Below, in pieces: positions 25,777 to 33,341 of a DNA stretch of 64,000 nucleotides. The first letter of the stretch is position 1. Every line of letters starts with the position of its first letter. The stretch lies in contig NZ_QVON01000005.1 of assembly GCF_003426735.1 (NCBI RefSeq), positions 186,001 through 250,000 of the forward strand, given 5' to 3'. A program made the position numbers and the translations under genes. The stretch comes from Arenibacter sp. P308M17. Lineage in GTDB: Bacteria; Bacteroidota; Bacteroidia; Flavobacteriales; Flavobacteriaceae. The notes under the pieces are model-generated. The model ran no database searches, was not told where the DNA came from, and worked only from the letters and a program-made list of their open reading frames with translations.

Positions 25777-25854
25777 ATTGCACTTGCCACCAATCTTTTT
25801 TCAAAAATAAATATTGCAAAAAAATAAAATTTTCTTAAAAATATTTTTAGTTGT

Positions 25855-25891
25855 GTTATATATTTCTAACTTTGTGTTAGAAAAACATAAC
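25855..25891. promoter_or_regulatory. Nested inverted repeats with -7 element before the XRE pair
   Basis: CTAAC-TTTGT-GTTAG (25866-25880) is enclosed by GTTAT (25855-25859) and ATAAC (25887-25891). The inner repeat contains TAACTTTG (25867-25874), a -7 element of Bacteroidota form. An operator placed on the -7 element fits self-repression by the XRE protein of this two-gene unit. Confidence 0.45.
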
Positions 25892-25907
25892 TTTTAATTT
25901 TTTACAA

Positions 25908-26309
25908 ATGAAATCTGCAAAACTTTTATTCCTATGCGGGCTAGTGGGTACGATAGCGTTCAGTTTCTCGTTTTATAAGTTGTCCACCTTCATAGCCTTG
26001 GAGACCGCCCATTATTTCGTTTTTGCCCTGGTGCTATTGACCATGATCGTCAGTACCCTGTTCTATTTCAAAAGGCTTCGGGACGAGCTGAAGGGCATAC
26101 CTGCCGATGACGAATTTTCCCTTGCATTGAGCAGGAATGCGGCGCGTAATTCATTTCCCTATTCCTATGGATTATGGGTCGTAATACTCATTTTTGCCAT
26201 GTTTTCAGGCCAGAATGTAATCCCGATCGGTGTGGGAATCATAGGTATGGCCCTTATTTACGCCCTTTTCTGGTTGTACCATAAGGAGAAGGGGTTGAAC
26301 AATGACTAA
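25908..26309 (+). CDS. Small membrane protein paired with XRE regulator
   Basis: This 133-residue protein has four predicted membrane helices with a cytoplasmic loop ([20 protein letters not shown]). It overlaps the following XRE gene by 8 bases. Such membrane-protein/short-XRE pairs are frequent in bacteria and the membrane partner is often thought to influence the regulator. No enzymatic motif is visible. Confidence 0.75.
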   Translation: MKSAKLLFLCGLVGTIAFSFSFYKLSTFIALETAHYFVFALVLLTMIVSTLFYFKRLRDELKGIPADDEFSLALSRNAARNSFPYSYGLWVVILIFAMFSGQNVIPIGVGIIGMALIYALFWLYHKEKGLNND

Positions 26310-26502
26310 CCGCATCAAGGAATTAAGGGCAAGGGACGGCCTAACACAAAAAGACTTGGCCCAAGCGGTCAATGTGCGTAGGGAAACCATTGTTTTCCTT
26401 GAACAGGACAAGTACAATCCCTCATTGAAATTGGCTTATGATATTTCACGGGTTTTCAAGATGGGTATTGAGGAAGTATTTCTGTTTAAAGATGAATTAT
26501 AG
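26302..26502 (+). CDS. XRE-family helix-turn-helix regulator
   Basis: At 66 residues this is a single HTH domain of the short XRE type: [20 protein letters not shown] then [20 protein letters not shown] and [11 protein letters not shown]. Proteins of this size with the ending IEEVF usually repress their own operon. It overlaps the upstream membrane-protein gene and probably binds the nested repeats at 25855-25891. Confidence 0.88.
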   Translation: MTNRIKELRARDGLTQKDLAQAVNVRRETIVFLEQDKYNPSLKLAYDISRVFKMGIEEVFLFKDEL

Positions 26503-26643
26503 TGTTATGTTAATGCCATTATGTTGGTTATTAAAACGCAAAATGATAAATTTGGATTGAAACCGGAATATCTTGGTTTTGTAAATAACCTGAATATCAA
26601 TAGCTTTTTAAGATTAGTCAGCATACGATAATCATTATGGATT

Positions 26644-27207
26644 ATGGAAAAAAGAATAGTGATAGTTGGAATAATTTTACTAACCACAAGTTTCGGATTT
26701 GGACAACATAGCTCTGAAAATTGGACTGAAAACGAATTAGCTCAATATTCAAAGCTAACCAAATTGGCAAATTACGTTTATAAGAAAGATCAATCTGAAA
26801 TTCCAAGGGATAGTTTATTTAAATATTATATTTACTTCGACAACATACTAAATGATACGGTTGTTGAAAGGAAGGAAAAAAGAATTGTTGCTTTCGACAA
26901 TCTTTTTTCTTTTTTTAGAAAAACCATAGACAGTATCGGAGTTCAGAATTTGGATGCAAAACCGGTAAGATTTTATAAAAATCATAAAATATATGAGCCT
27001 TTCAATGAGGAAAAGGCCGAATCGGAATTTGTTGATGGAGAAAAAATGTATACCAACGACGAGAATGTTTTTGCCTATTTTAAAAAGGAGGAACCGGAAA
27101 ATCCTTTAGGGGTATTGTTATTTGATCCCGAAACCAACAAGTTACTTGCATGGATTCTGATAAATCAGCCCGGATATAGCTGGTTTTTAACTTTTAATCT
27201 CATGTAA
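26644..27207 (+). CDS. Exported protein of unknown function
   Basis: The 187-residue protein has a signal peptide (KRIVIVGIILLTTSFGFGQ, cut near residue 21) and a mixed charged body with no motif I recognise. It ends with a hydrophobic LAWILINQPGYSWFLTF stretch. It stands alone between the XRE gene and a Coa1-like gene. Codon use looks normal for the window. Confidence 0.6.
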   Translation: MEKRIVIVGIILLTTSFGFGQHSSENWTENELAQYSKLTKLANYVYKKDQSEIPRDSLFKYYIYFDNILNDTVVERKEKRIVAFDNLFSFFRKTIDSIGVQNLDAKPVRFYKNHKIYEPFNEEKAESEFVDGEKMYTNDENVFAYFKKEEPENPLGVLLFDPETNKLLAWILINQPGYSWFLTFNLM

Positions 27208-27263
27208 AATTCTGTCTTGGCTTATATGATTTAACCCGATAATGTTAACCATAATTTAAAAAA

Positions 27264-27701
27264 ATGGACGAATTAATTGAACATAGAAGTTGGTGGAAAC
27301 GGAATTGGAAATGGTTTCTTCCTGTGTTTGGCATTTTGTTATTGTTGGTCGTATCTATCGGGACCTCACCAATAGGAACAAGAATTTCCAATATTGCAAA
27401 AGTTTATGTAGATCCCTACCTAATGGATAATGCCCTGTCGAAAGCCCATGAAAACAAGGAGGTTGTGGGAGTATTGGGTACCTTGGAACCCATTAATGCA
27501 ATTGATATAATGCAAGGGATTGTGAACTATTCAAACAATGATACTACTATCGATATCTATGTTCAGGTCAAAGGTTCCAAGGGAAAGGGCAGAATGAGGG
27601 TTTTTGCGGATTGGAATAAGGATAAATGGAAATATAATAATATTTCAATTGTAGGCAAAAATCTTAAAGAACCGATTGTCGTTCTTGAAAATGAAGAATA
27701 A
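27264..27701 (+). CDS. Coa1-like membrane-anchored protein
   Basis: This 145-residue protein has one N-terminal membrane helix (WFLPVFGILLLLVVSIG) after a basic aromatic start (RSWWKRNWK), then a soluble domain of the cytochrome-oxidase-assembly-factor-1 (Coa1) type, with NKEVVGVLG and the strand pattern IDIYVQVKGSKGKGRMRVFA. In bacteria this family is uncharacterised. It has no neighbours related to cytochrome oxidase here, so that role should not be assumed. Confidence 0.65.
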   Translation: MDELIEHRSWWKRNWKWFLPVFGILLLLVVSIGTSPIGTRISNIAKVYVDPYLMDNALSKAHENKEVVGVLGTLEPINAIDIMQGIVNYSNNDTTIDIYVQVKGSKGKGRMRVFADWNKDKWKYNNISIVGKNLKEPIVVLENEE

Positions 27702-27855
27702 ATCTGTAGGTAACGAGGTATTACCAAACCCGAATTTCATTATTCGGTATTATTGAAATTGCCAAATCCGATGATATTTCGTTCTTTAGTGCCAACCAAT
27801 CCGTTTTATGTCTGTGTCCCTTAAGGATAACAAAAAAAATTCTCCAACTCCCGGT

Positions 27856-27902
27856 AGCGCGAGCGTCACGCTCGTCCGAACGGATACGGGCGGGCTCGTG
27901 CT
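27856..27902. repeat. REP-like GC-rich palindromic element
   Basis: AGCGCGAGC (27856-27864) pairs, with one G-T wobble, with GCTCGTGCT (27894-27902). Inside lie CGAGCGT-C-ACGCTCG (27860-27874) and the hairpin TCCG-AA-CGGA (27875-27884). The block is strikingly GC-rich in an A+T-rich gap just before the sulfatase gene. It looks like a dispersed REP-type repeat. Confidence 0.5.
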
Positions 27903-27962
27903 GTAAAGAGCTCTACGAAACCTAATATACCAAGACCAATTATGCCTTTTCAATCCAACAAA

Positions 27963-29675
27963 ATGAGATATAATCAATTATTCAAATCACTCGCTCTGGT
28001 TTCCTTGGGGATATTTTTGTCCCAATGTGGTGCCAATGATAAAAAAAATGATAGTGACCCGAAAAAAGAGGAAGACAGCAGGCCAAACATTGTGCTCATC
28101 ATGGCCGATGACCTCGGATTTTCCGATCTGGGCTGCTACGGCGGGGAAATAAATACTCCAAACCTGGATAAGCTCGCAGCGAACGGATTGCGCTTTACCC
28201 AGTTCTACAATACATCCAGGTGCTGTCCTACCCGTGCCTCACTTTTAACGGGACTCTACAATCATCGGGCGGGTATCGGCCACATGACCACCGATACCGG
28301 CCAAGAGGGTTATCGGGGACATCTTACGGGGAATACGGTTACCTTGGCGGAAACCCTCAAAGTTTCGGGCTATCACACGGGTATGGTGGGGAAATGGCAT
28401 GTTTCGAACACCTTGATCCAAGAAACTCCTGAAAAACAACTGAATTGGTTGAACCACCAAGAACAGCACGAACTGTTTTCACCCATAGAACAGTATCCGA
28501 CCAAACGGGGTTTTGAGAAATACTATGGCAACATTTGGGGCGTAGTGGATTTTTTTGACCCTTTTAGTCTGGTGGACGGTACCGAACCGGTCAAGGAAGT
28601 CCCCAAGGATTATTACCATACGGATGCCATAAACGACACGGCTTCGGTATATATTAAACAGTGGAGCAGGAAAGACAGGCCGTTTTTTCTTTATGTGGCA
28701 CATACTGCCCCGCATTGGCCGCTCCATGCGCTTCCCGAGGATATAGAAAAATATGGGAATACCTATAAGGTGGGGTGGCAGGCCATAAGGAAACAGCGGT
28801 ACGAACGCATGACCAAATCCGGATTATTGGATCCGGACAAGTACCTTTTAACAAAAAGGTTTGGGGATGAACTGCAATGGGAAGACAACCCGCACAAGGA
28901 ATGGGACGCCCGGGCCATGGCAGTCCATGCAGCCATGATAGACCGAATGGACCAAGGGATAGGCAGGATCATCAGCACATTGAAGGAAACCGGGGAACTT
29001 GAGAATACCCTGATCGTTTTTCTAAGTGATAATGGGGCCAGTTACGAAGACAGTATGCGGTATGGACCCGGATTTGACAGGCCCAGCCAAACAAGGGATG
29101 GTAGGCCTATCGCATATCCTGTGGGCAAGGATGTGATGCCGGGACCGCAGACCACATTTGCGTCCATTGGAAAGCGATGGGCCAATGTATCCAACACCCC
29201 CTTTGGTTATTGGAAAATGGAGTCCTTTGAGGGAGGTGTCCATACCCCTATGATCGCCCATTGGCCCAATGGAATCCGGGACAAAGGGGGCTTTTCGGAT
29301 CAGATTGGCCATGTAATGGATTTTATGGCGACATTTTTGGATGTGGCCCATGCCTCTTACCCCCAATCTTATGCCGGTAATGAAATTTCTCCCATGGAAG
29401 GCAAAAGCCTGGTCCCAATTTTTTCGGGAAAGACCCGTACCGGCCATCCATTTCTTTTTAATGAACATGAAGGGGGACGGTCCGTCCGGACGGCCGATTG
29501 GAAATTGGTAACACCTGATGCCAAGGAACCATGGCAATTGTTCAAGATTAGCGAGGACCGATCAGAGACCCAAAATGTGGCCGACCAATATCCCGGGGTG
29601 GTGCAAAATTTGGACAGCCTCTGGAATGATTGGGCCGTGAAAAACAATGTGTTTGGAAAACCACAGGGAAAGTGA
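27963..29675 (+). CDS. Secreted arylsulfatase (type I, formylglycine)
   Basis: The 570-residue sulfatase starts at ATG 27963 with a lipoprotein-like leader ending LSQC (Cys22). The first metal site is ADDLGFSD (Asp49/Asp50), and the C-x-P-x-R signature is CCPTR at 87-91 followed by ASLLTG, so Cys87 is the formylglycine precursor. GKWHV supplies the conserved Lys/His pair. It should remove sulfate esters from a polysaccharide at the cell surface or in the periplasm. No maturase gene is in the window. Next come a GH43 enzyme and a second sulfatase. Confidence 0.9.
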   Translation: MRYNQLFKSLALVSLGIFLSQCGANDKKNDSDPKKEEDSRPNIVLIMADDLGFSDLGCYGGEINTPNLDKLAANGLRFTQFYNTSRCCPTRASLLTGLYNHRAGIGHMTTDTGQEGYRGHLTGNTVTLAETLKVSGYHTGMVGKWHVSNTLIQETPEKQLNWLNHQEQHELFSPIEQYPTKRGFEKYYGNIWGVVDFFDPFSLVDGTEPVKEVPKDYYHTDAINDTASVYIKQWSRKDRPFFLYVAHTAPHWPLHALPEDIEKYGNTYKVGWQAIRKQRYERMTKSGLLDPDKYLLTKRFGDELQWEDNPHKEWDARAMAVHAAMIDRMDQGIGRIISTLKETGELENTLIVFLSDNGASYEDSMRYGPGFDRPSQTRDGRPIAYPVGKDVMPGPQTTFASIGKRWANVSNTPFGYWKMESFEGGVHTPMIAHWPNGIRDKGGFSDQIGHVMDFMATFLDVAHASYPQSYAGNEISPMEGKSLVPIFSGKTRTGHPFLFNEHEGGRSVRTADWKLVTPDAKEPWQLFKISEDRSETQNVADQYPGVVQNLDSLWNDWAVKNNVFGKPQGK

Positions 29676-29740
29676 AAGGAATTCAATACTCTATTAGGGG
29701 GAAGAAAAATGAATGAAAGCTTTTGATAAAAACCATAAAA

Positions 29741-30715
29741 ATGAAATACACTGCTCTATATTTGGTCATGTTTGTCAGTGCCATGCAATTGAGGTCACAG
29801 CAAGGCCAAGAACTATTTTTTGCGGATCCGACCGTATATGTTGATGAGGGCAAATACTACCTTACCGGAACCGGCGGAAGCAGGGGAGGACCGGCGGGAT
29901 TTTCTGTTTTGGAATCCACGGACCTGAAGCACTGGGCCTTACCTGAAGGCGCCAAGGTGCATATGCTCTTGACGAAGGGAGGGCATACCTATGGCACCGA
30001 AGGCTTTTGGGCACCGCAAATATTCAAAGGAAGAGACAGCTATTATTTGACCTACACGGCCAATGAACAAACGGTACTGGCCCGATCAAAATCTGTTTTG
30101 GGCCCTTACCAACAAAAGCAAGTAGGTCCTATCGATGGATCGGAAAAGAATATCGACTCCTTCATTTTTAGGGATGATGACGGCAAGCATTACCTCTACC
30201 ATGTGCGTTTTAATAATGGCAACTACCTCTGGGTGGCCGAGTTGGATATGGAAAAGGGAAAAATGAGGCCGGAGACCCTAAAGAGGTGCTTTGGCCAAAC
30301 GGAACCTTGGGAGGCCACTCCGGCCTATAGGTCGGTACCCATTATGGAAGGGCCTACCGTTATCAAGCTGAAGGACAAGTATTATCTGTTTTACTCGGCC
30401 AATCATTTCAGGAACGTTGATTATTCCGTGGGCTATGCGGTTTCCGATTCCCCCTATGGCCCTTGGGTCAAGCAAAAGGACAGCCCTATCATCCACCGTT
30501 CCATTGTGGGGGAAAACGGTTCGGGGCACGGGGATCTATTTCAAGGACCGGGCGGCCAACTATATTATGTGTACCATGTCCATTTTGATGATAAACAGAT
30601 AAGCCCAAGAAGGACAAGGATAGTTCCCGTTACAAAGCAATGGGATCCAAAAGAAGGACTCTATAAGTTTAGGTTGGAAGAAAACAGTATTATTGTACCT
30701 GTACTGTCCAAATAG
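29741..30715 (+). CDS. Glycoside hydrolase family 43 enzyme, secreted
   Basis: The 324-residue protein has a signal peptide (residues 1-20) and a five-bladed GH43 domain. The three catalytic acids are in place: Asp29 in FFADPTVYV (base), Asp139 in NIDSFIF (pKa modulator) and Glu203 in IMEGPTVIK (acid). GH43 enzymes remove arabinofuranosyl or xylosyl units. ATG 29741 is used rather than TTG 29723. Its position between two sulfatases suggests a sulfated arabinose- or xylose-bearing glycan. Confidence 0.88.
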   Translation: MKYTALYLVMFVSAMQLRSQQGQELFFADPTVYVDEGKYYLTGTGGSRGGPAGFSVLESTDLKHWALPEGAKVHMLLTKGGHTYGTEGFWAPQIFKGRDSYYLTYTANEQTVLARSKSVLGPYQQKQVGPIDGSEKNIDSFIFRDDDGKHYLYHVRFNNGNYLWVAELDMEKGKMRPETLKRCFGQTEPWEATPAYRSVPIMEGPTVIKLKDKYYLFYSANHFRNVDYSVGYAVSDSPYGPWVKQKDSPIIHRSIVGENGSGHGDLFQGPGGQLYYVYHVHFDDKQISPRRTRIVPVTKQWDPKEGLYKFRLEENSIIVPVLSK

Positions 30716-30775
30716 AGTGATTTGGATAATTGGAACAACAAGCCTGTGGGTTCCGGTTTATTAATAGCGAATGGA

Positions 30776-32173
30776 ATGAAAAACAAGAACATCAAGAAAT
30801 TGGCATTGTTGTGCTGCTCCTGTCTTATCGGCCTAAACGCCATGGCCCAACAACAGAAAAGGCCCAATATTATCCTTATACTAACGGACGATATGGGCTA
30901 TGGGGACATCAGTTGTTTTAACGGCGGCGACTATGTAAATACCCCCAATATAGACAGAATGGCGGCGGAAGGGACAAAAATTATGCAATATTATAGCGGT
31001 TCCCCCATCTGTTCCCCTTCCCGCGTAAGCATATTGACCGGGATGCATCCCGCCAATTGGAACTTTACCACCTTTTTGAACGATAGGCAGAGCAATTTGG
31101 AAGCCGAGCAGGCAAACTATCTTAATGTGCATGCACCTTCCATGGCCAAAATATTCAAGGATGGGGGCTATGCCACAGGCCACTTTGGAAAATGGCACAT
31201 GGGGGGAGGTCGCGATGTATTGGACGCTCCCAATTTTGACCGCTATGGTTTTGATGAACATATAAGCACCTATGAAAGCCCGGCCCCTGATCCACAGATT
31301 ACGGCTACCGATTGGATCTGGTCGCCACAGGATAGTATAAAACGTTGGGACAGAACAAAATACTTTGTTGATAAAACGCTGGATTTTCTCAAAAGGAACA
31401 AAGAGCGTCCCTGTTTTGTAAACCTTTGGCCGGATGACATGCACACACCCTGGGTGCCAGGGGCCGGAACGCGCCATTCAGGCAAGTTTCCCATGGACCC
31501 CACGGAGGAAAAGGCATTTAAGATGGTCCTGGATACCTATGACAAACAGATGGGAAGATTGTTGGACGGCCTCAAGGAACTTGGCATGGAAGAGAACACT
31601 ATCTTGATCTTTACAAGTGACAATGGCCCCTTGCCCAGCTTTAGGGGAAGTAGGTCGGCAGGTCTTCGCGGTACCAAGCTTTCGCTGTATGAAGGAGGCA
31701 TCCGCATGCCTTTCATCATCAAATGGCCGGGACATGTACCCATGGGAAAAACGGATAATAGTTCCGTAATCAGTGCTACGGATCTGCTTCCCAGTTTGGC
31801 CGCCATGGCAGGGATAGGGCTTCCCCCGAACTATAAAGGGGATGGGGAAAATAGGCAGGGCGTTTTCTTGGGAATCCCCTCGGAGAGAAAGGGCGATATT
31901 TATTGGGAATATGGCAGAAATTCCTATGGCTTCAACTATCCAAAACAGGAGAACTACAAAAGTCCGAACCTTGCCATAAGGTCGGGCCAATGGAAACTAC
32001 TTGTAGATTATCGCAAGAACAATGTGGAGCTTTACAATATGGAAAAGGATAAATTTGAAACCCAAAATGTATCCGGACAACATCCTTCCCTGGTAAAGGA
32101 CCTCAAGGAAAGACTATGGACCTGGAGGATGTACTTGCCCGTGCTTACCCCGGAAAGGATGAACCCCAAGTAG
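30776..32173 (+). CDS. Secreted sulfatase (type I, formylglycine)
   Basis: This 465-residue sulfatase has a signal peptide ending near NAMAQ (residue 25). LTDDMGYGD supplies Asp38/Asp39, and CSPSR at 79-83 followed by VSILTG is the maturation motif, so Cys79 becomes formylglycine. KWHMGGG and TSDNGPLPSF are other active-site segments. ATG 30776 is preferred; TTG 30722 would add a stretch of no signal character. It differs clearly from the sulfatase at 27963, so the two probably act on different sulfate positions. Confidence 0.9.
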   Translation: MKNKNIKKLALLCCSCLIGLNAMAQQQKRPNIILILTDDMGYGDISCFNGGDYVNTPNIDRMAAEGTKIMQYYSGSPICSPSRVSILTGMHPANWNFTTFLNDRQSNLEAEQANYLNVHAPSMAKIFKDGGYATGHFGKWHMGGGRDVLDAPNFDRYGFDEHISTYESPAPDPQITATDWIWSPQDSIKRWDRTKYFVDKTLDFLKRNKERPCFVNLWPDDMHTPWVPGAGTRHSGKFPMDPTEEKAFKMVLDTYDKQMGRLLDGLKELGMEENTILIFTSDNGPLPSFRGSRSAGLRGTKLSLYEGGIRMPFIIKWPGHVPMGKTDNSSVISATDLLPSLAAMAGIGLPPNYKGDGENRQGVFLGIPSERKGDIYWEYGRNSYGFNYPKQENYKSPNLAIRSGQWKLLVDYRKNNVELYNMEKDKFETQNVSGQHPSLVKDLKERLWTWRMYLPVLTPERMNPK

Positions 32174-32237
32174 CAGCGGGGATAAAGAGGATTAATCCCA
32201 TAGCATTGTAAGTGCAGAAACGTCACCGCTTAGTTCA

Positions 32238-32435
32238 ATGGCGAATCCCAAAAAAAACTGCGTTTTTGGCCTACAAATCCAATCCTATGATGTTTTACCC
32301 TTTATTTTATTACTGATAGTTCAAGGCCTACGAGATGGTTTTAACGCCGGATTAAGAACTGGTTTATTCCTATTCTTAATAATTTCTGTTGGAATTTTAT
32401 ACTATGGAAAAGATATTTTGAAATTGATAAAATAG
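32238..32435 (+). CDS. Small hypothetical membrane protein
   Basis: The 65-residue reading frame has two hydrophobic stretches (VLPFILLLIVQGL and LFLFLIISVGILYYG) around a short polar turn. It may be a real two-helix membrane protein or the remains of a longer gene; no family is recognised. The 520-bp gap that follows has no convincing gene. Confidence 0.35.
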   Translation: MANPKKNCVFGLQIQSYDVLPFILLLIVQGLRDGFNAGLRTGLFLFLIISVGILYYGKDILKLIK

Positions 32436-32919
32436 ACGTTGAACAATGTGATATATAAATAATTGTTAGTTTTTAGCTAACTAATTTTAGTTGCCTAGCT
32501 TCTGATTTTCCATCGGAAAATCTTAGTAAAATTCAGGATGTAATTAAAAAAAGCATTTTCTAACAACCAACCCCTGTACTGGTCACAACCTGTTCCGAAA
32601 AACCTGAGACCCCCAACAAGCCCAGCGCTATTATAACCAAACCCTAGCCCAGTTTGCCATTACTATAGGCACTGCCAATTTTTAATATATTCCTGTAATA
32701 AGTACCAAACTTTCCGTTTTAATCAGTGCCACTTCAGGAAAACAAAGCAATAATTGGCCTGACCAAAGCAAAATAAAGGTATTCAGTATACCGTCCATAA
32801 GTATTGGAAATAAAGAATTCCCTCCTTGATTAGCTCCATTTTTCGCATAATTACCCAATACCCAAAAATTGTAATTCATCCCTCATTTTACCGATTGAAA
32901 CTTAAAAATTAGTTAATTA
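32436..32919. other. Intergenic stretch without recognised gene
   Basis: About 480 bp between a doubtful small gene and the BlaI promoter. A 65-codon minus-strand frame (32682-32879) is present but has no recognised family or start context. No hairpin terminator or repeat stands out. It may hold remnants of decayed genes. Confidence 0.4.
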
Positions 32920-32963
32920 ACTATAAAAATAGTTTTATAACTGAAAAAATAGTTTTATGTTTG
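32920..32963 (+). promoter_or_regulatory. BlaI operator and promoter
   Basis: ACTAT-AAAA-ATAGT (32920-32933) is a perfect dyad, and AATAGTTTTAT occurs twice (from 32928 and from 32947). The second copy runs into TATGTTTG (32956-32963), a perfect TAnnTTTG -7 element. Overlap of repeats and -7 fits self-repression by BlaI. It also places transcription start near 32970, favouring ATG 32981 as the blaI start. Confidence 0.6.
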
Positions 32964-32980
32964 ATAAAAATAATACCCGT

Positions 32981-33340
32981 ATGGAGAAATTGACCAATAA
33001 GGAAGAAGAAGTGATGAAAGTGCTTTGGAAACTTAAAAAAGCTTTTGTCAAAGAAATTTTGGCCGAAGTGAAAGGTGAAAAGCCCCACTACAACACCATG
33101 TCCACCCTAGTGCGGCAACTGGAAGAGAAAAAATACGTGGACCATGAGGCCTTCGGGCATACACATAGGTACTATCCCTTGGTCAGCAAAGAGGAGTATC
33201 GCGCAAAGTTTATCAATTCCACTATCTCCGACTATTACGAGAATTCCTATAAAAGTCTGGTGTCCTTTTTTGCCAAGGAAGAAAAAATATCCATAGCGGA
33301 GTTAAAGGATATTATTGCCGCCATCGAAAAGAACAAATAA
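32981..33340 (+). CDS. blaI: BlaI/MecI/CopY-family transcriptional repressor
   Basis: The 119-residue protein is a winged-helix repressor: LTNKEEEVMKVLWKLKKAFV, then YNTMSTLVRQLEEKKYVDHE as the recognition region, and a C-terminal dimerisation helix. Family members are inactivated by proteolysis triggered by a BlaR1-type partner, encoded one base downstream. An ATG at 32957 would add eight residues but lies within the -7 promoter element, so ATG 32981 is chosen. There is no beta-lactamase gene in the window. Confidence 0.88.
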   Translation: MEKLTNKEEEVMKVLWKLKKAFVKEILAEVKGEKPHYNTMSTLVRQLEEKKYVDHEAFGHTHRYYPLVSKEEYRAKFINSTISDYYENSYKSLVSFFAKEEKISIAELKDIIAAIEKNK

Positions 33341-33341
33341 C

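Noticed and set aside
25284..25793. 169-codon minus-strand frame opposite the DUF1905/YdeI gene
   Set aside because: The + strand frame has recognisable family motifs and fits the operon; the reverse frame has none.
29022..29537. 171-codon minus-strand frame inside the sulfatase gene
   Set aside because: Shadow of the sulfatase coding strand with no family features.
31478..31990. 170-codon minus-strand frame inside the second sulfatase gene
   Set aside because: Shadow frame; composition follows the codon structure of the sulfatase.
32682..32879. 65-codon minus-strand frame in the 520-bp gap
   Set aside because: Protein-like in composition but no recognised family, no promoter and no neighbours; left as part of the unassigned gap.
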